Shown in pieces: positions 57,293 through 64,000 of a stretch of DNA of 64,000 nt; within the stretch, counting starts at the first letter, position 1, and each line of letters opens with the position of its first letter. The translations under genes were made by a program, and so were the position numbers. The notes under the pieces are model-generated. The model did not search any database. It had not been told where the DNA came from and saw only the letters and a list, made by a program, of their open reading frames with translations. The stretch is from RGIG3528 sp964653855 (GTDB lineage: Bacteria > Bacillota > Clostridia > Lachnospirales > Lachnospiraceae), in assembly GCA_964653855.1 (NCBI GenBank), contig CAZZFV010000001.1, forward strand, positions 144,429-208,428, given 5' to 3'.

Positions 57293-59701
57293 TTATACCC
57301 ATTCTGCTTTCAATGTAATTGCAACAGCGCCCACGTAATCCTCTATGTATATGGGAGCCGACGACTTCTTTAAGGCATTTTTGTCTATTTTGTATCCCGC
57401 AATTTCGGACAATGTAAACACGGGGACATTCAGTTGGCGACTAAAATATTCCTTGATACCGCCGAGTCTGCTTGATCCGCCCGAAATCACAATACAGTCA
57501 ACGCCGTGCTGGTTGTTGTTTGTTTTGTAATAATACATTGTATTGTCAAGCTCGGAAATGATCGAATCGTAATACTCGTAGAGCGACCCTTCCGTATCGT
57601 CGTTCTTTGAAATCTTAAAGTTTTCGGCGGAATTTATGTCCATTTTCATTTTTTCAGAAATGGCTTCGTTGATATATTCACCGCCGTAACGGATGTTTTT
57701 GTGCATCGAATAAGAACCGTTCTTTATGAACGTAACATTTGACATTGTAAATCCGATATCGACAAAACATACGTTTTCAAGGATGCTCTTTGGGGGTTCT
57801 GCGGTATCCGATTTTGCAGTATCGCTATTTAACGCTTTTTCAAATATATTATTTAATATTTCACCCGCCTCATCGTCCGAAAGCGACGAATGCATGGGAG
57901 CTGAAACAGAGTCATCCGGGATATCCGTTTCGTCTATGGGGGGGATTGCTTCTTCGCCCTGATATTCCGTGTTTTCCGTCATTTCTTCAACAGGAAAATC
58001 AAGGCTTTCCGTCATTTCTTCGACGGCATTCTTTAGGTCTTCCGTCATTTCGTCGTTATTTAAGTAGTCGCTTGTATCAAACAGATTATCGTTAAAATCA
58101 AGCTTATACTCAAAATCGGATGCGGAATGAGCGGAATCCGGCTCATTATCCGGCTCATTATCCCGAATAAATTCGGTGTTTTGTTCGATATCAAGTATTG
58201 ATTCGGATTCCGGCGCAAGCATTTCACCCGCAGGTTCAATTTCACTCTCCGACTCGACGGCGGCCTCAGTTTCAGCTTCCGTTACCGGTTTTACGGTTAT
58301 ATCCCGTATCGGTTCAACTTCCTCCGTGTTCGCAATCGGCGCATACGTTAACTTTTCTTTTTCGAGACTTATTGTACTTGCAGCTTGTGCGGGAGTTTCT
58401 TCTGAAATCTCTTCACCGGCCTGTTCCTGCGCATTTTTTGCTTCAAGCTTTTTAAGTTCTTCTTCAACCTCTTCGTCCGTGACCGTTAAATCGGTATAAA
58501 GTCCGTCTCCCAGGTCATTTAAAGGCTGCCCGAAATACCATGCAAAATTTTTGGCATTCTCCTGCTCATTTATCTTTTTTAATTTTATTTCGTTTTCGAG
58601 GCGCTTTTTTATTTCTATTCTTTCCTGCTGCCGCTTTAATTCCGCCTGCTTAAGTGCTGCTTCTTTTGCTGCTTTTTCCGCTTCTTTTTTGGCTTCTTCT
58701 ATCGCTTCTTTACGTTTTCTTTCGATTTCACGAAGGCGCTCTTCTTCTTCAAGCACCTTTTGTCTTTCTTCCTCTTCGGCTTTTTTTCGCGCTTCTTCGG
58801 CTTTTTGCTTTTCTTCTTCCGCGAGCTTCTTCTTTTCTTCTTCGATAGCTTTAAGTTTTAATGCTTCCGCAGCCTTTTCTTTTTTTTCATTCTCAAGCTT
58901 CTCGGCTTTTTCTTGTTTTTCCTTTAAAATTCTTTCTTTTTCTTCTTTTTTTGCGTTTTCTTTGAGCGCTTTTAACTTCTCTTTTTCAGCTTTCTTTTTA
59001 TCAAGAGCTTCTTTCTTTAAGCGCTTTGCTTCCGTTTTTGAATTCTTTTTGCCGGGGGTATTGAGGGTCCCTTCTTCGTTTAAAACGGCATTTTCTTTTT
59101 CCTTATCGTCAATAATCTTTCTTATAAGCTTTGTGTGGGCGTTAGGGTAAACGTCGATGCTTGTAAGACGGATTCCCGCACGGCGGCATACTTTTATGTA
59201 ATCGTTTATAAGAGCACGCGGAGCTGACACGACAAGCACACGCATCGATGCCTCACCCGTAAATTCGTCGTTTAGTGTTTCAAGAATTCTGTAATCTATC
59301 GCATAGTCGCCCGATTGCAAAAGGTATATATTTGAAAGCTCCTGACGGATATTCTTTAATACCTGGTCTTCCTTCATTTGCGGAAGCTTTATTTCACGCA
59401 TGATTACATCTTTTCCGGAAAGGCATAAAGACGCATTTTTTACGGGGCCGCGAAGTTTGCGCTTTGCGGTGCGTAAGGATTTTACTAAGATATCCATTGC
59501 TTCAATCTGTCCGTCGACAACAACGCCGTTAGGCACGGGTTCAGACGCAACAGAAAGAATCCTGTCGCCCTTTACTGCGGCAAGCTTGATATTTTTAGAA
59601 CCTATGTCGATGCCGACGGTGCGCTTTTTTGGCATAATTATGGTGTTTTTGCGCTTTTTAAATAAATTGCTCTCTTGTTTTGTCTTTTTTGCTTTCTTCA
59701 T
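57293..59701 (-). CDS. pilM: PilM-like actin-fold ATPase with a large internal insertion
   Basis: Protein of 802 residues. PilM is usually about 350. The first half (23-200) is normal: TVGIDIGSKNIKLAAVKGDR (phosphate 1), LCLSGKDVIMREIKLPQMKE and LVVSAPRALINDYI. The second half (638-802) resumes with CFVDIGFTMSNVTFIKNG (phosphate 2) and IVISGGSSRLGGIKEYF (adenosine motif). Between them, residues about 200-637 are an insertion: a long Lys/Glu/Ala helix (about 220-385), a short patch with FAWYFGQPLNDLG, and an acidic Ser/Glu/Asp region (about 410-635). The start at 59701 is favoured by GGGA upstream. PilM normally forms a cytoplasmic ring with PilN. Confidence 0.9.
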   Translation of the reverse strand: MKKAKKTKQESNLFKKRKNTIIMPKKRTVGIDIGSKNIKLAAVKGDRILSVASEPVPNGVVVDGQIEAMDILVKSLRTAKRKLRGPVKNASLCLSGKDVIMREIKLPQMKEDQVLKNIRQELSNIYLLQSGDYAIDYRILETLNDEFTGEASMRVLVVSAPRALINDYIKVCRRAGIRLTSIDVYPNAHTKLIRKIIDDKEKENAVLNEEGTLNTPGKKNSKTEAKRLKKEALDKKKAEKEKLKALKENAKKEEKERILKEKQEKAEKLENEKKEKAAEALKLKAIEEEKKKLAEEEKQKAEEARKKAEEEERQKVLEEEERLREIERKRKEAIEEAKKEAEKAAKEAALKQAELKRQQERIEIKKRLENEIKLKKINEQENAKNFAWYFGQPLNDLGDGLYTDLTVTDEEVEEELKKLEAKNAQEQAGEEISEETPAQAASTISLEKEKLTYAPIANTEEVEPIRDITVKPVTEAETEAAVESESEIEPAGEMLAPESESILDIEQNTEFIRDNEPDNEPDSAHSASDFEYKLDFNDNLFDTSDYLNNDEMTEDLKNAVEEMTESLDFPVEEMTENTEYQGEEAIPPIDETDIPDDSVSAPMHSSLSDDEAGEILNNIFEKALNSDTAKSDTAEPPKSILENVCFVDIGFTMSNVTFIKNGSYSMHKNIRYGGEYINEAISEKMKMDINSAENFKISKNDDTEGSLYEYYDSIISELDNTMYYYKTNNNQHGVDCIVISGGSSRLGGIKEYFSRQLNVPVFTLSEIAGYKIDKNALKKSSAPIYIEDYVGAVAITLKAEWV

Positions 59702-59731
59702 AAAGTTCCCTTTTTTACTTGAATTATCCCG

Positions 59732-60199
59732 TTATCCGTAATTTTTTCGTATGTAATACGTTGATTCAAGATATATTTGTTTTCCTTCGGAATCGTTAAT
59801 TAAAGAATATATCCCTATTTGTATATCGTCATCCGAAATATCAAACTTAAAACTTTTTACGTCTCCCGCAAGATAAATTTGCGATTCGGTTGTACCGTAA
59901 ACTTCAACCATATATAAGGAATTGTTTTCGAGTTTAAAGCTTACTGTGTGCAAGTCCGAAAACCCGAGTTTCCCTGTGTCTTTATAATAATCCGATGCCT
60001 TCCGGCATTCAGTTACGATACGCTCCATTGCGTTTCGGATTTCGGTTTGCACAACAATCTCGTCGCTTTCCTTATAAAAAACGCGCGTTCCGTATTCGTA
60101 GAGCGAAAAAAGCGTAAAGCACACAACCACGAGGAGCGACAATGCTATCAAAAGCTCTATTAAAGTAAATCCTTTTGTATTTTTTAAACTTTTTTTCAT
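59732..60199 (-). CDS. Minor prepilin, PilW/GspJ-like
   Basis: Protein of 155 residues with a class III signal: NTKGFTLIELLIALSLL, cleaved after G by PilD, Phe at +1 and Glu at +5. The rest is a small globular pseudopilin domain (HTVSFKLENNSLYMVEVYG). The position after the GspI-like gene and before pilM suggests the GspJ/PilW slot of a pilus tip complex. The identity of the individual subunit is inferred from order only. Confidence 0.87.
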   Translation of the reverse strand: MKKSLKNTKGFTLIELLIALSLLVVVCFTLFSLYEYGTRVFYKESDEIVVQTEIRNAMERIVTECRKASDYYKDTGKLGFSDLHTVSFKLENNSLYMVEVYGTTESQIYLAGDVKSFKFDISDDDIQIGIYSLINDSEGKQIYLESTYYIRKNYG

Positions 60200-60202
60200 G
60201 GT

Positions 60203-60658
60203 TTATTCCCAATAAAGCGCGCTTTCATAAGTTGTGATTTCTGAATCGTCATTGTCGTATACGGTAACGGTAACCCGGCTCATATTCCCGTAGTTTACGG
60301 ATCCGTTCGTTGCATAATACTTATATTCTATCTTTATCGTGGCATAAAGATTTGAAAATTCATCATATGTTATTTTAAATTTGTAAGGATTTGAAGATGA
60401 GGTTTCAGTACATGTAAAATCCGTCGTTTCGGTGATCTTTTTTTCAAATGTCGTAAAAGGAATATCAGAAACCGAATTTAAATATTCCGTCAGGCGTTCT
60501 GCCATATAGTTTGCGTTTAGCTTCCTGTTTGCCGTGTTATTTATTGTCACAAGCGTTGTTATCGCACGTAAAAAAACAACAATCACAACCGATAAAATTG
60601 CAATCGAAACCAAAAGCTCTATTAACGATTCTCCGTTGTTTTTTTTTAACAATCTCAT
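60203..60658 (-). CDS. Minor prepilin, PilV/GspI-like
   Basis: Protein of 151 residues with the prepilin signal KNNGESLIELLVSIAILSVV: cleavage after G, with Glu at +1 and Glu at +5. It has a beta-rich C-terminal domain (ATIKIEYKYYATNGS). It overlaps the preceding large gene by four bases (ATGA) and is three bases before the GspJ-like gene. The GspI/PilV assignment is positional. Confidence 0.86.
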   Translation of the reverse strand: MRLLKKNNGESLIELLVSIAILSVVIVVFLRAITTLVTINNTANRKLNANYMAERLTEYLNSVSDIPFTTFEKKITETTDFTCTETSSSNPYKFKITYDEFSNLYATIKIEYKYYATNGSVNYGNMSRVTVTVYDNDDSEITTYESALYWE

Positions 60659-62847
60659 TTAACTTCTTTGATTCCTCTTAAAAAGTGTTCCGCAAAATAT
60701 GTTTCGCCGTCCGCTCCCACAAGCGTGTTGTAGTCAAGTTCAAATTCAAGTTCCAACTCTATTTGTGATACGCACGAGCTCATTGTCATTGAATTACCGT
60801 AGATTAAGATATTTGTCCCCGTAATCGAAGCAAAAACACATGTGGCAAAAGTGCCCACGTTTTGTGTTTCGTATTTGGTTGTGGCATTTGGATCACCTGT
60901 TATCACAACGGTTACTTTCGGCGCATAAATCGCACCGCATGACAAATATGAATTTTCAAAGTAAAGGCAGGTTCTTTCACCTTCTTCCGGATCTTTGGCG
61001 GACGAAAAGATGTTTCCGTAAAAATACGAATTTGTAATATAAATATTTGCGTCCGACGCAACATAAAAGTTTGAGCACGCCTTATAATTGGTTATTTTGA
61101 AATCTTCCGTTCCGTAATAATAGAGATTAAGCTTTGTGTCTATTATCTTATTCGCTTTTTCTTGATCGCTTAAGTTCTTGTCGCTTTCCGTAAAATTTGA
61201 AAGAGAATTGTTGTTCCCGTCTTCACCCGTAAGTTCACATGTTTCTCTTGCATACATGTTGAGGGTTGCGTCGCCGTTTAAAACCATTTGTCCCTGCATA
61301 TAGATATGATCGGCGATCAAGCTGAAATTTGTGTCTGCCGCCGCATTAAACTGTACGGTGCTGTTTTTGTAAAGTTTAAAATAATGTTCCGCTCCCGTGT
61401 CGGGATCGTCGATTACAAATACTTTTAAATCGCCGGCATCGGACGAAGAAGGCTTATTTATGTTAAAAACCATCGAATCATAGGAAGTAAGATTACTTAT
61501 TCCTTCCGAATCCACATAAAAATCGCAATTGAATATGATTACGACATCGCTTTCGTTTGTGATGTTGGCTGTAAATGTAATGTCTTTGTATTGCTCATAA
61601 TTGTTTATGTAAATATATACGGTACCGGAGCCGGTGGTTTCGATTGATATTTTGTTCGGTCTATAGGTACTGAGTAATCCCGATTTTTCCGATACTATAT
61701 TTTCAACTGCCAAATAAACATCATTTCCGTTTGTATTTACGACAAGTTCTCCGCCGTTTTTTAGAGTCAATGTGTCTGTAACATACAACTTAAAGTTGTC
61801 TCCGCCGGCATTTATTGTGAGAGTATTATCAAAATCCATGGTTTTACAAAGTAAATAACAATCGTCTTTGTTCGTATTTATTGTCAAATAACCGGAGATG
61901 CCCGCAAGGTTTGTTAATTCCAACTCTTCACATTCTCGGTACATTTTTGTTTTTGAGTAACTGAAAGGACCTGTCCAATTGTACCCGGTTCCGAGATAAA
62001 TGTTGCGGTCAAGGAGAAATGTGGAATAGTCTTCGAGCGCCTTCCCCGAATACGAGGGCAAATCAAAGCTCTCTATCGTCGGTGCGTTCGGTATTGTGGG
62101 GATTTTTATGTTGCCTTTTTTTAGGCTTGTTGAGTCAACCTGATACACATTTTTGTTATTTTCGTATAATGTGTTATCGTATCCGCTGATTGTAGCCCAT
62201 GGATAGTGTGTGGGATAAGTAAAAGTACCGATAAGTTCGACGTTACCGTTTAGTGACGATTCTTTGTCCGCGCTTATGTCATCAAGCGCGATAAGCATCG
62301 ATGTGCTTTTGTTTATGATAAGCTTGTTTGTGGTTGCGGTTTCAGTTGATGTTGAATTAAAAACTATTCCGTAGGTGCCTTTTACTTTTTTATGCGTCTC
62401 ATCGTCAAACTTTACGATTGCCGTGATTTCGTATGTGCATGTGTAAAGTGAGCTTGTGTTTGCGGAAGGGGATACGGAAAGACTCGTAACTTCATAATCA
62501 AAGTCACCGGAAATCATTGATTTAAAGTCTATTGACGCCACCTTATTGTTTAGGCGCTCGATAAAATCTTCCACCTTTATTTCGGTTTTTGAACCCGCTT
62601 CTTCTTGCATAGTTGCCGCCAAATCCGCGGAAACACGGTCAAGGTAGGTTGACGTGAGTCTCACAAGCCCTTCCGCAGCATAATATGCGCCGTGCATCTC
62701 GGAATCGGTTTCGTTTTCTATCACGTGGCGGTCAAGAATTTGATACGTTCCCACTATAAAAACAGAAAAAACCGCAACAATAAGAAGGACTATGCAAAAG
62801 CTGAGCCCCGAGTTATCGTCTGCGATTTTTTTGATTTCGTTTTTCAA
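60655..62847 (-). CDS. Giant PilX/GspK-like minor pilin-type protein
   Basis: Protein of 730 residues. The start DDNSGLSFCIVLLIVAVFSV resembles a prepilin signal that lacks Glu at +5, as PilX and GspK do, and SEMHGAYYAAEGLVRLTS matches the PilX/GspK helix with its YAAEG signature. GspK proteins are usually about 300-350 residues. The remaining roughly 600 residues are Asn/Thr/Ser/Tyr-rich and beta-strand-like (TLTINAGGDNFKLYVTDTLT and ITNSYFYGNIFS segments), suggesting a beta-helix outside the cell. It follows pilD by nine bases. An adhesin-like tip role is inference. Confidence 0.8.
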   Translation of the reverse strand: MKNEIKKIADDNSGLSFCIVLLIVAVFSVFIVGTYQILDRHVIENETDSEMHGAYYAAEGLVRLTSTYLDRVSADLAATMQEEAGSKTEIKVEDFIERLNNKVASIDFKSMISGDFDYEVTSLSVSPSANTSSLYTCTYEITAIVKFDDETHKKVKGTYGIVFNSTSTETATTNKLIINKSTSMLIALDDISADKESSLNGNVELIGTFTYPTHYPWATISGYDNTLYENNKNVYQVDSTSLKKGNIKIPTIPNAPTIESFDLPSYSGKALEDYSTFLLDRNIYLGTGYNWTGPFSYSKTKMYRECEELELTNLAGISGYLTINTNKDDCYLLCKTMDFDNTLTINAGGDNFKLYVTDTLTLKNGGELVVNTNGNDVYLAVENIVSEKSGLLSTYRPNKISIETTGSGTVYIYINNYEQYKDITFTANITNESDVVIIFNCDFYVDSEGISNLTSYDSMVFNINKPSSSDAGDLKVFVIDDPDTGAEHYFKLYKNSTVQFNAAADTNFSLIADHIYMQGQMVLNGDATLNMYARETCELTGEDGNNNSLSNFTESDKNLSDQEKANKIIDTKLNLYYYGTEDFKITNYKACSNFYVASDANIYITNSYFYGNIFSSAKDPEEGERTCLYFENSYLSCGAIYAPKVTVVITGDPNATTKYETQNVGTFATCVFASITGTNILIYGNSMTMSSCVSQIELELEFELDYNTLVGADGETYFAEHFLRGIKEVK

Positions 62848-62856
62848 TTTTTACCC

Positions 62857-63669
62857 CTAAAAAAATTTACCCGTATACCACAAGAATATATCGTTAAACC
62901 AAAGATTTGAAACAAAAAAAGCGATTGAAAGAAAAGGCCCGTAAGGGAAGGCTTTTTTTAAATCGAATTTTTTGAAAATTCCCGCAACAAGTATCACAAA
63001 AAGCCCTATATATGCGGAAAGCGCAATTCCGAACAGTGTCCCTTTTAACCCCAAAAACGCGCCCGCGGCGATTGTAAGTTTTACGTCTCCGCCGCCGAGT
63101 GAGTTACGCCCCAAAACCTTTGATATTATAACATATAAAACATATAAAAGCATAGCGGGAATTATGATTCCGAGGATAGTTTCAAGAAAATTTTCCTTAA
63201 AATCGTGGTATAAAATCACATTCACGATAAATCTTATAATTCCGAGCGCAAATATAAAAATATTTAGGGAGTTTGGGATTATCATGTTTTCTTTATCGAT
63301 CATTGCGATTGCGAAAAGCGCCGATGTAAAAATTATTCCGAATATGAAATCGGAGAAATTATCTGTACTTAAAAGCACAATAATCCATAATATCCCGTTT
63401 AACGCTTCCGCAATCGGGTAACGAAGTGAAATGGGTGACTTACAATTACGGCATTTCCCTTTTAAAATTAAAAAGCTAAATATCGGGATATTGTCATACC
63501 ACTTAATCTTACAATTACAATTAGGGCAATGAGATGCCGGAAATACTATCGATTCGTGCCTCGGAACACGGTAAATCACGACATTCAAAAACGATCCGAC
63601 GCATGTGCCGAAAAGAAAAGTAAATATGATAAAATATGCGCGTGTGGCTGTGTCAAAGTATGTAAGCAT
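62857..63669 (-). CDS. pilD: Prepilin peptidase (A24 family, PilD-like)
   Basis: Membrane Asp protease of 270 residues that cleaves prepilin signals and may N-methylate them. The full-length form has the cytoplasmic Cys domain (C48xxC51 and C73xxC76), RYPIAEALNG, and the catalytic Asp in IAMIDKENMIIP (D125) and GGGDVKLTI (D195, GxGD motif). Eight or so membrane segments are visible. It is the first gene of the tight - strand run pilD to pilO. A terminator stands just upstream, so expression may be by read-through. Confidence 0.97.
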   Translation of the reverse strand: MLTYFDTATRAYFIIFTFLFGTCVGSFLNVVIYRVPRHESIVFPASHCPNCNCKIKWYDNIPIFSFLILKGKCRNCKSPISLRYPIAEALNGILWIIVLLSTDNFSDFIFGIIFTSALFAIAMIDKENMIIPNSLNIFIFALGIIRFIVNVILYHDFKENFLETILGIIIPAMLLYVLYVIISKVLGRNSLGGGDVKLTIAAGAFLGLKGTLFGIALSAYIGLFVILVAGIFKKFDLKKAFPYGPFLSIAFFVSNLWFNDIFLWYTGKFF

Positions 63670-63712
63670 GGGAATCCTTTTTTTTATTTCATTTTGGGGA
63701 CCAGTACCGATA

Positions 63713-63739
63713 AATAAAAACCCCGCTTATAAAGCGGGG
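63713..63739 (-). terminator. Terminator after the edge gene, before pilD
   Basis: Perfect 8-bp stem CCCCGCTT / AAGCGGGG with loop ATA; on the - strand it is followed by TTTTTATTT. It would set a high ratio of the upstream product to the pilus machinery if partly read through. Confidence 0.9.
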
Positions 63740-63768
63740 TGAAACCCTAGAGGTTAATTGAGTTTTAA

Positions 63769-64000
63769 TTATTCTTTGGCTGGTGTAGGGGAGCCGGTAG
63801 CATCAACGGCTGTTATAGGGGAGCCGGTAGCATCAACGATAAAGCAACTGCCTGTTTCTTTATCGGTGATAAGATAAACAACTGTATTGTCCGGGAATGT
63901 TCTGCCATCAAGAAGATTTGATTTAGTGAGGTTGGCTTCATTACCTTTAACAACTGCCCAATTCGTATGCTTGGAGAGAAAGGTGTACTTCGTAGAGTCA
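63769..64000 (-). CDS. Partial gene at right edge, possible pilin (C-terminal 77 residues)
   Basis: An open - strand frame enters the window at 64000 and stops at 63771-63769. It reads FLSKHTNWAVVKGNEANLT near the edge, then NTVVYLITDKETGSCFIVDA and ends with a duplicated DATGSP motif and TPAKE. The N-terminus is outside, so no prepilin signal can be seen. Position ahead of pilD and the terminator, and the beta-rich, Cys-containing C-terminus, suggest a major pilin, but this is a guess. Confidence 0.6.
   Translation of the reverse strand, partial: DSTKYTFLSKHTNWAVVKGNEANLTKSNLLDGRTFPDNTVVYLITDKETGSCFIVDATGSPITAVDATGSPTPAKE
63786..63838 (-). repeat. 30-base tandem duplication in the edge gene
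   Basis: A 23-base sequence recurs exactly with period 30 (63786-63808 and 63816-63838). It encodes two copies of a VDATGSP-type decapeptide at the protein's C-terminus. The identical DNA suggests a recent event. Confidence 0.92.

Noticed and set aside
58551..59150. A 199-residue + strand reading frame, Ser/Phe/Leu rich
   Set aside because: It is the antisense shadow of the Lys/Glu/Ala helix codons in pilM; no ribosome binding site or family pattern.
1..64000. CRISPR arrays, tRNA/rRNA genes, insertion sequences
   Set aside because: The intergenic gaps are all short and were read through; no spaced repeat array, cloverleaf or transposase was seen.

Overview
This is a bacterial chromosomal segment, almost completely filled with genes. 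The gene content points to a low-to-moderate-GC Firmicute of the class Clostridia, most likely a Lachnospiraceae-type anaerobe. The evidence is the order nusA-ylxR-ylxQ-infB-rbfA-truB-ribF, ylxM-ffh-rpsP-khpA-rimM-trmD-rplS, the L21-Prp-L27-Obg block with a Prp-cleavable L27, SepF and DivIVA together with MinCDE, and RsfS-YqeK-NadD-YhbY. The species assignment is inference; no rRNA or tRNA gene lies in the window.

Layout. Bases 1-38373 are read almost entirely on the + strand. They hold the 3' end of alaS; the transcription/translation operon rimP to ribF (1087-8546); the SRP and ribosome-maturation block ylxM to rplS (8655-12698); rbgA, rnhB, an FlhB-tail protein, yraN, a DUF512 radical SAM protein, der, plsY, gpsA and a membrane-anchored EEP-fold hydrolase (12858-20768); a membrane MutS paralogue, mutS, mutL, miaA and a PLP lyase (20792-29415); minC, minD, minE, mgsA and a small P-loop protein (29622-32467); then an HlyD-like protein, sepF, divIVA, lspA, an rluD-type pseudouridine synthase, a divergent AAA ATPase and a BlaI/MecI-type repressor (32559-38373).

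From 38387 to 47846 genes run on the - strand: a tyrosine recombinase, rsfS, yqeK, nadD, yhbY, obgE, rpmA, prp, rplU, rng and two linked radical-SAM-associated proteins. One + strand gene (zinc-ribbon membrane protein, 48077-49057) faces a solitary L-arabinose isomerase across a bidirectional terminator. The - strand then continues with a SWIM-domain SNF2 helicase, scpB, scpA and a metallophosphoesterase. Last comes a tight type IV pilus-like operon: pilD, a giant GspK/PilX-like protein, two minor prepilins, pilM, pilN, pilO. The right edge cuts a further - strand gene that may be the main pilin.

Most of the window is housekeeping. The most unusual part is the pilus-like operon (56201-64000). 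Its PilM actin-like ATPase is split by about 435 residues of charged helix and acidic low-complexity sequence, and its predicted tip protein is 730 residues long. Other points of interest are a RibF with no riboflavin kinase domain, an intergenic hairpin present in two diverged copies, a short tandem duplication that copied a stop codon and ribosome binding site, a divergent AAA ATPase coupled to rluD, and an orphan BlaI-type repressor facing a tyrosine recombinase. Three genes (ribF, rimM, the HlyD-like gene) appear to use TTG starts set by good Shine-Dalgarno sequences. No intergenic gap exceeds about 300 bases, and no CRISPR array, insertion sequence or tRNA was seen.
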